From Planctomycetaceae bacterium (GTDB lineage: Bacteria; Planctomycetota; Planctomycetia; Planctomycetales; Planctomycetaceae), in contig JADZEF010000263.1 of NCBI GenBank assembly GCA_020850695.1, positions 1 to 63,524 of the forward strand: a stretch of 63,524 nucleotides of DNA, given 5' to 3'. Positions 27,679 through 34,655 of the stretch are shown here, in pieces (position 1 is the first letter of the stretch; every line of letters begins with the position of its first letter). The position numbers and the translations under genes were made by a program. Under the pieces are notes generated by a model. That model saw nothing but the letters and a program-made list of their open reading frames with translations, did not search any database and was not told the DNA's origin.

Positions 27679-28554
27679 ATGTCGGCCGAACCTCCCACTG
27701 ACAGCCGCCGCTGGCTCATCCGTGGCGGAGAGATCCGCTTCGGCCGGCTCCCGCTGCTGATGGGGATTCTCAACGTCACGCCGGACAGCTTCTCGGACGG
27801 CGGCGAGCACGCGTCAGTTGACGCGGCGGTCGCTCACGGACTGCGGCTGGTCGAAGACGGAGCCGACATCCTCGACATCGGCGGCGAGTCGACGCGGCCA
27901 AACTCGGAGCCCGTCAGCGAGGCCGAGGAACTCCGCCGCGTCGTTCCCGTCATCCGGGAACTGGCCCGCCACACTTCCGCACCGATCTCGATCGATACCA
28001 CGAAGGCCGCCGTCGCCCAGGCGGCGCTCGAAGCGGGAGCCGCGATTGTCAACGATATCTCCGGCCTCACGTTTGAGCCGGCGATCATCGATGTCTGCCG
28101 CACGATGGAGGCGGGCGTCGTCTGCATGCACATCCAGGGCACCCCGCAGACGATGCAGATCAACCCGCAATATGACGACGTCGTCCGCGACATTCGGGGC
28201 TGGCTCTCCGACCGCATCGCCGCCCTGAAGGCCGCCGGCATCGCGTCCGAGCGAATCGTTCTCGATCCCGGCATCGGCTTCGGCAAGACTCCCGAGCACA
28301 ACATCTCGCTTCTCTCGAACGTCGCCGCCCTGCAGTCGCTCGGCTCTCCGATTCTCATCGGTCATTCGCGAAAGCGGTTCATCGGCAAGCTGCTTGGCCG
28401 CAAGGTCGACGAGCGGAACTTCGGCACCGTCGGCATCTCGATCGCGCTCGCACAGCAGCACGTCGAAATCCTGCGGATCCACGATGTGCGGGCCGTCCGC
28501 GACTCGCTCCTGGCGTGGGATGCCGTCGCCAGCCGTATTCAATTCCGTCGGTAA
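27679..28554 (+). CDS. folP: dihydropteroate synthase
   Basis: The product is 291 aa from ATG at 27679, with CGGAA 6 bases upstream. Landmarks are 'LLMGILNVTPDSFSDGG', 'DGADILDIGGESTRPNSEPV', 'PISIDTTKAAVAQAALEAGA', 'IVNDISG', 'DPGIGFGKTPEHNISLL' and 'GHSRKRFIGKLLG', covering the pterin and pABA sites of the TIM barrel. It joins dihydropterin pyrophosphate and p-aminobenzoate in folate synthesis. A start 22 codons earlier would lie inside the inverted repeat. The next gene starts 65 bases downstream. Confidence 0.96.
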   Translation: MSAEPPTDSRRWLIRGGEIRFGRLPLLMGILNVTPDSFSDGGEHASVDAAVAHGLRLVEDGADILDIGGESTRPNSEPVSEAEELRRVVPVIRELARHTSAPISIDTTKAAVAQAALEAGAAIVNDISGLTFEPAIIDVCRTMEAGVVCMHIQGTPQTMQINPQYDDVVRDIRGWLSDRIAALKAAGIASERIVLDPGIGFGKTPEHNISLLSNVAALQSLGSPILIGHSRKRFIGKLLGRKVDERNFGTVGISIALAQQHVEILRIHDVRAVRDSLLAWDAVASRIQFRR

Positions 28555-28619
28555 CACTCCGTCGAACCCGTCGTTTCCGTGGCCCTTCCCGCGAAGAACC
28601 TTTCCCTCAAAGGCCGTCG

Positions 28620-28883
28620 ATGGATCCCGCCTCACGCAGCGTCGTCCTGACGACCGGAGTGATGTGGATCGTGCTCGGACTGACGGCCCTCGTCGTGCGG
28701 CGCCAGCCGATCCGCAAGGCGATCGGCGGGTTTCTGGTGCTGCTGGGCATCAGCACCGTGTTCGTCGCTCGCAGCACGGAGTCAGCCCCGAATCCCTCGC
28801 ACTGGATCGTGCCGCTTTCTGTCGTGGTGATTGCCTTCATCGCAATCGCCATGGCGTCAATACGATCGGACGATCCAAAGTAG
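28620..28883 (+). CDS. small NuoK-like membrane protein (87 aa)
   Basis: ATG at 28620 has AAAGG 7 bases upstream. There are three hydrophobic segments: about residues 8-24 ('VLTTGVMWIVLGLTALVV'), 30-47 ('AIGGFLVLLGISTVFVA') and 62-79 ('WIVPLSVVVIAFIAIAMA'). The first two with 'RRQPIRKAIGGF' between them resemble the start of NuoK/MnhC-type subunits ('xRRNLIRxLIGxEL'). It is shorter than NuoK and not beside other complex I genes, so it may be a relict or a separate small membrane protein. The stop TAG is built into the following hairpin. Confidence 0.6.
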   Translation: MDPASRSVVLTTGVMWIVLGLTALVVRRQPIRKAIGGFLVLLGISTVFVARSTESAPNPSHWIVPLSVVVIAFIAIAMASIRSDDPK

Positions 28884-28913
28884 CCCTCGTGCTCCCATGA
28901 GGGCTACGCTTTT
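28880..28913 (+). terminator. hairpin with T-tract fused to the stop codon; likely terminator
   Basis: GTAGCCCTC (28880-28888) pairs with GAGGGCTAC (28899-28907), with further pairing GTG/CAT toward a CTCC loop, and is followed by GCTTTT. The TAG in the left arm is the stop codon of the small membrane protein. The same unit occurs in pairs at 44769-44875 and 55047-55223. It sits between convergent genes. Confidence 0.75.
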
Positions 28914-29959
28914 CACGCCTGAGGCACCCGCACCGGCTTTCCGAGAACCGCATCTCCTGCAACCACCGTATTGACCAGCGGGGCGCAGAATCCGGGCGCT
29001 TCGACCCGCACGATATCACCCGGCTGATACTTCCAGGTCCGCGTGCTGTAGCTCAGCTTGCTCGTGCCGAAGAAATGCACGTGCACATCGCCCGGAACAC
29101 GGTGTTGCGGGTACTTGAAGTGATGGTCCTCGCAGTTCGCCAGCGAGTGGCACATCGCTCCCTCGCCGCTGAACAGTTCCCCGCTGTCATAGATCGTCTC
29201 GCCGCCGCGCGTCACAGTGACTCGCAGCCGCACTTCCTGAAAGGGATGGTCGAGCACCAACTCTGGCCCGATCGCCGCCGTCCGCAGCTTCGACGGAGCC
29301 AGATAGAGGTAGTTGATCTTCTCGGTCGCATGGTCCGACCACTCGTTGGCCAGTACGAACCCGAGCCGCCACGGCCGCCCGTCGTCATCGACTGCGTACA
29401 CCCCCGCGAGTTCAGGCTCTTCCCCTCCATCGAGGGCAAAGGCCGGCAGTTCGATCGGTTCGTTCGGACCCCGCAGGTGGGCTCCGCTCCCTTTGTAGAA
29501 CCACTCGGGAGCCGCCCCGCGCTCCCCTTCCGGCGGCTTACCCCCTTCGATCCCCATCGCGAACATCTTGGCCGAATCGGTCTGCGGAGCGGTCGACGCC
29601 GCCGCGTCGGCGTGCATCTGGTCGCGCGACTTCATGCCGCCGACGTGCGTCAGTCCCGTTCCCGTCACGAGGACGCGGTGAGGGTCGGCGTGGTCGATCG
29701 GGGCGCGGAGCCACGCGGTGGACTCCTTCGGTGCGGCCCCCAGCAGCTTGCGATACGACAGCGAGACTGCCTTCTCGTCGGACGCCGCGTCATGAAGCAG
29801 TTCGCTCATCCGCCGTCCGTCGCGGCGGGCGGCGGCGAACACGTCGAGCACACGCTTCCATTCGGGCCGTGCGGCCGTGACGTCCACCACCTTGTCGTCA
29901 CTGACGACGACCCCCACGCTCCGCGTTCCGTCCGCCCGTTCGATCTGAACCACCCGCAT
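28913..29959 (-). CDS. AraD1/GguC-type fumarylacetoacetate hydrolase-family protein
   Basis: The product is 348 aa from ATG at 29959, with GAGGGA 6 bases upstream. 'VLVTGTGLTHVGGMKSRDQM' followed by 'AMGIEGGKPPEGERGAAPEW' matches the AraD1/GguC branch of the FAH superfamily. The C-terminal half has the FAH fold ('GFVLANEWSDHATEKIN', 'YDSGELFSGEGAMCHSLANC'). The His/Glu/Asp metal ligands of FAH enzymes are plausible but shifted. In other bacteria the family is linked to dehydration of sugar acids such as L-2-keto-3-deoxyarabonate. No sugar-acid genes are next to it here. Confidence 0.8.
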   Translation of the reverse strand: MRVVQIERADGTRSVGVVVSDDKVVDVTAARPEWKRVLDVFAAARRDGRRMSELLHDAASDEKAVSLSYRKLLGAAPKESTAWLRAPIDHADPHRVLVTGTGLTHVGGMKSRDQMHADAAASTAPQTDSAKMFAMGIEGGKPPEGERGAAPEWFYKGSGAHLRGPNEPIELPAFALDGGEEPELAGVYAVDDDGRPWRLGFVLANEWSDHATEKINYLYLAPSKLRTAAIGPELVLDHPFQEVRLRVTVTRGGETIYDSGELFSGEGAMCHSLANCEDHHFKYPQHRVPGDVHVHFFGTSKLSYSTRTWKYQPGDIVRVEAPGFCAPLVNTVVAGDAVLGKPVRVPQA

Positions 29960-29998
29960 GAAGTTCCCTCGCGCTGATTCAATCATTGAAGCGAATTC

Positions 29999-30565
29999 TC
30001 AATTCCATTCGGCGTTCTTCGGCCCCTCGCGGACGACGCGGTGCGCTTCGGCCACCTGGCGGATCAGGTTGTCCCACAGGGCATAGGGGTCGTCGGTGAA
30101 AACCGCTTCGCTGTCGGCCGGATGCAGATGCCAGTCGCCGCGGGCGATCTCCCCCTCCAACTGGTTCGGAGCCCAACCCGCACACCCGCAGATGATGCGG
30201 TAGCGCAGATCTCCCTCGCCCGTCGTCGCGGCCCGCACCACGCTCTCAAAGGCCGCGGCGCTTCCCCCGACATAGACCCCGGGCACCACCGGCTTCTCGG
30301 TCGTGTCGAGGTCCGATGAGTTGTGTACGACGAACAGCGCCGCCGACTCGACCGGTCCGCCGATGTAGACCAGCTCGTTCGTCTCGGGCATCTCGAAGTG
30401 CCCCGATAACGCCCGCTGCACCGTGACCGACGACGGCCGATTGACGACCAGACCCATCGCCCCGTCGTCCCCGTGTTCGACCATGAGGACGACCGTCTTG
30501 AAGAAGTTCGAATCCCGCAGCTTGCGGGCCGAAAGGAGAAATTGTCCGCGAAGCGAGTTCGACAT
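29999..30565 (-). CDS. YqgE/AlgH family (UPF0301) protein
   Basis: The product is 188 aa from ATG at 30565. It begins 'MSNSLRGQFLLSARKLRDSN' then 'FFKTVVLMVEHGDDGAMGLVVNRP', which is the family signature, followed by 'VYIGGPVESAALFVVHN' and 'IICGCAGWAPNQLEGEIARG'. These proteins are common, cytoplasmic and of unknown biochemical function. A frame extending to 30760 would overlap the divergent plsC gene, so I use the shorter start. It is 39 bases upstream of the AraD1-type gene on the same strand. Confidence 0.92.
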   Translation of the reverse strand: MSNSLRGQFLLSARKLRDSNFFKTVVLMVEHGDDGAMGLVVNRPSSVTVQRALSGHFEMPETNELVYIGGPVESAALFVVHNSSDLDTTEKPVVPGVYVGGSAAAFESVVRAATTGEGDLRYRIICGCAGWAPNQLEGEIARGDWHLHPADSEAVFTDDPYALWDNLIRQVAEAHRVVREGPKNAEWN

Positions 30566-30758
30566 GAGAGACGCTCGGCGACGGACGCGGCGAAGGTTTG
30601 CGGCAGGGAGATCGGGGATGCCGTGTGCAGCGAGTATAGCCGCGGCACGGTCTGTCGGGCGATGATGGACGTTGCGATCGCCGCAACTCGCTTGCCCGCG
30701 CTCCCCTCCAGCGGCTATCCCATGAGGTTCACCGCCCGCCGTCCCTCGCCCCGCATTC

Positions 30759-31514
30759 ATGTCTCCGGACCGCTCCGCACAACTCGCGCTCGCCGCCTAC
30801 GTCCTCATCGCCGCCGCGCTGATGGTCCGCAACCGCTACGCCTCCGGCCTCACCTGGAGCGCGTGGTTCCTCTACATGGTGCAGCGGGCTTACAGCGGCC
30901 TCTGGCTGCACTGGCGGTCCAATCGCCGCTGCCCTTTTCCATCGGTCGGCCCCGCGATCATCTATGCGAACCACCGCAGCCCGATCGACCCGATGATGAT
31001 CTGGACCAACCACCATCTCGTTCCGAGCGGAACGGGGAAGAAGCGGGTCATCGGCTTCCTGATGGCTCGCGAATATTACGAGCTGCCGGTCATCGGCTGG
31101 ATCTGCCGTAGCGTGGAGTCGATCCCCGCCGACCGGAACGGTCGCGACATCGGCCCCGCGAAGGAGGCTCTCTCGCGCCTCAAAGCCGGCCGCCTCGTCG
31201 GCATTTTTCCCGAAGGCCGACTCAACCGCGGCGAAGGGCTGCTCCCCTTCGGATCGGGCGCGGCCTGGCTGGCCCTGCGAGCCGATGTCCCCGTCTTCCC
31301 CGTCTACATCCACGAGGCCCCGCAAGGCTCCAGCATGGTGATGCCGTTCCTCTACCCGACGCGGGTGCGAGTGAGCTATGGCCCCCCGATCGACCTGACC
31401 CCTTACCGTGACCGTCCGCGCGACACCGAGACCGTGAACGAAGTGACGGACCTGATGCGTCGGAAGCTGGCCGAACTCGGGGGCGTGGCGATCGTTCCCG
31501 CTCAAGAGAATTAG
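30759..31514 (+). CDS. plsC: 1-acyl-sn-glycerol-3-phosphate acyltransferase family protein
   Basis: The product is 251 aa. 'IIYANHRSPIDPMMI' holds the catalytic His-x4-Asp and 'VGIFPEGRLNRGEG' the glycerol-phosphate-binding FPEG motif. 'GSGAAWLALRADVPVFPVYI' is also typical. A hydrophobic N-terminal segment (8-24) should anchor it to the inner membrane. It adds the second acyl chain in phosphatidic acid synthesis, or acylates a related lysolipid. Its last 39 codons are repeated, with mostly silent changes, at 32476-32591. The stop TAG is the first three bases of an inverted repeat. Confidence 0.92.
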   Translation: MSPDRSAQLALAAYVLIAAALMVRNRYASGLTWSAWFLYMVQRAYSGLWLHWRSNRRCPFPSVGPAIIYANHRSPIDPMMIWTNHHLVPSGTGKKRVIGFLMAREYYELPVIGWICRSVESIPADRNGRDIGPAKEALSRLKAGRLVGIFPEGRLNRGEGLLPFGSGAAWLALRADVPVFPVYIHEAPQGSSMVMPFLYPTRVRVSYGPPIDLTPYRDRPRDTETVNEVTDLMRRKLAELGGVAIVPAQEN

Positions 31515-31652
31515 GGCAGGCTCCTGCCTGCCATGTACAGAGCGACGTGAAGTCAAGAGGTCGGAACGAACCCGCCTGCCGCGACCTTGTGACTGGCCGT
31601 CGCTCTCCCTGTTCGGAGTGGTGCTCCGGATGGCAGGCGGGAGCCTGCCCTA
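31512..31652. repeat. inverted repeat of TAGGGCAGGCTCC words starting at the plsC stop codon
   Basis: The left arm TAGGGCAGGCTCCTGCCTGC begins with the plsC TAG stop, and the right arm ends GGGAGCCTGCCCTA at 31652. About 95 bases separate the arms. A second, slightly different copy lies at 32335-32468. The left unit can itself fold (GGCAGG-CTCC-TGCC). Confidence 0.85.
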
Positions 31653-31723
31653 CCTGACTGCGGGGCGCCATGAACGACGTGCCGCAGGCCAGTCGGTTTA
31701 GTCGACCGAAAGCCGAGTGCGCC

Positions 31724-32179
31724 TCACTCGGTCTCCGCGACGAAACCCGCGCGAAACCAGACAGACAGCCATCGCGGCGGGTGTCGAATGAATGCGATCA
31801 GGTGAGCCCCTGCCAGCAAGACGGCCAATGCGACCAGAACCCAGATCAGGGGACCGCGCACATGTGCCGCGCCATAGTTCCAGATCCCATCGAACAGTCG
31901 CTCCACGAAACTGCCCGCATAGACCTGCTGTCCTGACCCTTTGCGCAGGCGTTTCTCCAGCGTGGTGAGCGGACAGTCCCACCCAAAGCAGGCCTCGACG
32001 ATGATCACAAGGTTGAACGCGCCGTGGGTCGTGCGCCAGAAACTGGATTCTCGCCACCACTTGGAGTACCCGAACACCACCGCCACAGTCAGGGCGTGAC
32101 CGAGCAGATTCAGCACAAAGAGCAGCACATGGCACAGCATCACGATGTCGGCCAAGATTCCTGAAACGAACGGGCCCAT
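31724..32179 (-). CDS. DUF2784 family membrane protein
   Basis: The product is 151 aa with GGGGGA 9 bases upstream of ATG 32179. Segments 'MLCHVLLFVLNLLGHALTVA', 'AFNLVIIVEACFGWDCPLTT' and 'GPLIWVLVALAVLLAGAHLI' give three or four membrane spans. 'EACFGWDCPLTTLEKRLRKG' is the DUF2784 signature (x-GW-x-CPLTTLE-x-xLR). The family has no known function. A longer frame to 32306 adds no recognisable sequence. It lies between two copies of the GGGCAGG inverted repeat. Confidence 0.85.
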   Translation of the reverse strand: MGPFVSGILADIVMLCHVLLFVLNLLGHALTVAVVFGYSKWWRESSFWRTTHGAFNLVIIVEACFGWDCPLTTLEKRLRKGSGQQVYAGSFVERLFDGIWNYGAAHVRGPLIWVLVALAVLLAGAHLIAFIRHPPRWLSVWFRAGFVAETE

Positions 32180-32334
32180 CTGGCTGATCCCCCAATCGTC
32201 CCAGCGGCTCCGCCAATCGTGTCTGGCTTCTTGCGGTTACCTCAGACCGCCCAGTTTGCCATTGCGGATCCACGCGAGTAAAGGGCCAATTCTCACCGCA
32301 TCGCACCGCACCTTGGGTGTAACTGATGTGATGT

Positions 32335-32468
32335 GGGGCAGGCTCCTGCCCGCCATCGACAGGTCATCATTGAATCGAGAAGGTGGAAACGGACTCGACG
32401 GCGGCTGGGTCGGTGCTGGCTGATGCAACAATGCGGCACTGCGTTCGGAAGCCGGGAGCCTGCCCTAC
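32335..32468. repeat. second copy of the GGGCAGGCTCC inverted repeat
   Basis: The left arm GGGGCAGGCTCCTGCCCGCC (from 32335) faces GCCGGGAGCCTGCCCTA ending at 32468. It ends 7 bases before the duplicated plsC fragment. Compared with the copy at 31512 the arms differ at a few positions and the middle is unrelated. Confidence 0.8.
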
Positions 32469-32475
32469 TTGCTGT

Positions 32476-32607
32476 GGCCCTCCGATCGACCTGACCCCTT
32501 ACCGCAACCGCCCGCGCGACACGGAGACCGTGAACGAAGTGACGGACCTGATGCGGCGGAAGCTGGCCGAACTTGGGGGCGTGGCGATCGACGGCATCCA
32601 AAAGTAG
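32476..32607 (+). pseudogene. duplicated 3' end of plsC (fragment)
   Basis: About 114 bases from GGCCCTCCG to GGCGTGGCGATC match the plsC 3' end (31380 onward) at roughly 94%. Of seven differences, six are silent and one changes Asp to Asn. After that the sequences diverge (GACGGCATCCAAAAGTAG here). There is no start codon in a sensible place and no catalytic part, so it is a remnant. The many silent changes suggest it came from a diverged, once functional copy. Its stop is again TAGGGCAG, as in plsC. Confidence 0.85.
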
Positions 32608-32785
32608 GGCAGAGCCGGGGCGGCGCAGGCCCACCTTACGGGACCTTCCTTGTGTAAACCCGTTTAGATCGGCTCGATTCGTTAAGAAAGTGGTGTCACA
32701 AACGCGGCCCCTTTGCGTTCTTTGGCTGGGCGCGGTGACCTCGTCGGTTCACGGCGGCCCGAAGGCCGATTCCGGGGAGTTCGCC
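32608..32785. other. leader region of the caspase-FGE gene
   Basis: Nothing coding is seen here. It is the only possible place for the promoter of the caspase-FGE gene. An AT-richer patch lies at 32640-32700 (TTGTGTAAACCCGTTTAGATC, split: TTGTGTAAAC then CCGTTTAGATC). The whole gap from the DUF2784 start (32180) to 32785 is 606 bases and otherwise holds the inverted repeat at 32335-32468 and the plsC remnant. Confidence 0.4.
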
Positions 32786-34498
32786 ATGAAGCTCTGGGCA
32801 TTCTATGTTCTGGCTCCCGCGTCAATCCTGCTGACCGCAAGCGCATCGACGCCTGCCGCCGAGGATGTTCCCGGCCGGAAACTCGCCTTGCTGGTCGCCG
32901 TGCGGCAGTACAACCGGAACGAATTGAGGCCGCTCAATCACACGGAGAACGACGTCAACGGGCTGGCCAAGACCCTGGCAACCGCAGGCTACCGCCGCGT
33001 CGTCCTGATGACGCAGACCGTCGGCGCCGAGGAAACACGATTCCTGCCGACCGCCGCGAATATCCGGAAGGAGATTCGCGGGCTGCTGGCCGACCGCAAG
33101 GAAGGGGACAGCGTGCTCATCGCCCTGTCGGGCCACGGCGTGCAGTTCCGAGGAAAGGACGAGGCGTTCTTCTGTCCGGCGGATGCCAGACTGGCGGACC
33201 GCTCGACGCTCATCTCCTTGAACGAGCTCTATCACGACCTCGAGAAGTGCCAGGCGGGGTTCAAGCTGATGCTCGTCGACGCCTGCCGCAACGACCCGCA
33301 GTCCGACAACTCCAAGGCCCGCTCCGAAGTGAATCTGGAGAGCGTCACTCGCCCGCAGCTGAAAAGGCCGCCAGGCGGCCTGGCGGTCCTCTTCAGTTGC
33401 TCGGAAGGCGAAAAGTCGTATGAGAGCGCGGAACTCAAGCGGGGCGTCTTCTTCCACTACGTCCTTAAGGGGCTGGATGGAGCGGCCGACTACAACACCG
33501 ATCGCAAGGTCTCACTCGACGAGCTGGCGCTCTATGTCCGGAACGAGGTTCCCGAGCACGTCAAAGAGGAGTTCGACGCGGACCTGCGTCAGATGCCCGA
33601 ACTGGTGGGCAGGACCCGCGGCCTCGTCCCGCTGGTGGAACTGGCGGGACTGACCCGCGACAAGCCGCTTCCGCCGCCGAAGGCCACATTTGCGCCGCCG
33701 AATCCAACGACGCCGCCGCGCACTGTCGACCTGCCGGGCCGCTTCAAGATGCTCACCAGCAGGACGACGGGAATGAAGCTGGTTCTCATCCCGAAGGGTG
33801 AGTACCAGCGAGGCGCGCCCGAGTCAGACGAGAGCGCGAGCATCGATGAGAAGCCACAGCACATGGTGCGGATCACCAAGAGCTTCTACCTGGGACAGCA
33901 CGAGGTGACGCAAGGCGCATGGAAGACCGTCATGGGCACCGAGCCGTGGAAGGGTCGAGAATACACCAACGAAGGCCCAGACTTTCCGGCGACGTGGGTC
34001 AGTTGGAGCGACACCCAGGAATTCTGCCGACGGCTGAGCGAGCGCGACGGCGTGAAATACCGTTTGCCGACAGAGGCCGAATGGGAATACGCCTGCCGCG
34101 GCGGCACCACCACGCGGTTCAGCTTCGGCGATGACGAATCGCAGCTCGGAGACTATGCCTGGTTCGGCGGAAGCTTCGACGACGGGAATGCGAAGCACGA
34201 ACGGTACGCCCACCGGGTCGGGCTGAAGAAGGCGAACCCGTTCGGCCTGTTCGACATGCACGGGAACGTGTGGGAGTGGTGTCACGACGGGTGGCACGAC
34301 GGGCAGGAGTACGTGAAGCACGCGGGTAAGACAGTGTCCGACCCTCAAGGACCGTCCGACCAGATTCTGCTTCGCGCCTACCGGGGCGGCGGCTGGTTCA
34401 ACGACGGCTGGTACTGCCGGTCCGCACTCCGCTACGGCCTGGCTCCCGCCGGCGTGAACTACGCCCTGGGATTCCGCGTGGCGGCGGCTGAAAAGTAA
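32786..34498 (+). CDS. exported caspase-like (C14) protease fused to an FGE-sulfatase-like domain
   Basis: The product is 570 aa from ATG at 32786, with GGGGAG 7 bases upstream. A signal peptide (residues 1-25, ending 'ASASTPAAED') implies export. The caspase-like domain (about 30-285) has His117 ('LSGHGVQF') and Cys167 ('MLVDACRND'). A Pro-rich linker (about 293-315) leads to a formylglycine-generating-enzyme-like domain (about 325-568) with 'RLPTEAEWEYACRGG', 'GLFDMHGNVWEWCHDGW' and 'RAYRGGGWFND'. Only one of the two active-site Cys of true FGE is seen near 'WYCRSALRYG', so it is probably a binding or scaffold domain. It ends convergent with the three-domain membrane fusion. Confidence 0.9.
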   Translation: MKLWAFYVLAPASILLTASASTPAAEDVPGRKLALLVAVRQYNRNELRPLNHTENDVNGLAKTLATAGYRRVVLMTQTVGAEETRFLPTAANIRKEIRGLLADRKEGDSVLIALSGHGVQFRGKDEAFFCPADARLADRSTLISLNELYHDLEKCQAGFKLMLVDACRNDPQSDNSKARSEVNLESVTRPQLKRPPGGLAVLFSCSEGEKSYESAELKRGVFFHYVLKGLDGAADYNTDRKVSLDELALYVRNEVPEHVKEEFDADLRQMPELVGRTRGLVPLVELAGLTRDKPLPPPKATFAPPNPTTPPRTVDLPGRFKMLTSRTTGMKLVLIPKGEYQRGAPESDESASIDEKPQHMVRITKSFYLGQHEVTQGAWKTVMGTEPWKGREYTNEGPDFPATWVSWSDTQEFCRRLSERDGVKYRLPTEAEWEYACRGGTTTRFSFGDDESQLGDYAWFGGSFDDGNAKHERYAHRVGLKKANPFGLFDMHGNVWEWCHDGWHDGQEYVKHAGKTVSDPQGPSDQILLRAYRGGGWFNDGWYCRSALRYGLAPAGVNYALGFRVAAAEK

Positions 34499-34655
34499 CG
34501 TAATAACATAGGCAGCCATCGAATGTTCAGCGTTGAATTGAGCAAGCGGCAACGGGTTCGCTTGGAACCGCATTGATGCAGGCTGACGCACCCTCTCGAT
34601 GCCGTAATGCGAACTATAGCGTGGGTCAAGCCCGAGACGGTCGACCACGGCAAGG

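Noticed and set aside
30759..34498. Considered a defence island (caspase-FGE, DUF2784, plsC)
   Set aside because: The genes are on different strands with separate leaders, the caspase is exported, and no STAND ATPase, nuclease, toxin or integrase accompanies it.
32786..34498. Considered the FGE-like part as a true sulfatase activator
   Set aside because: Only one of the two active-site Cys is visible and no sulfatase gene is in the window.
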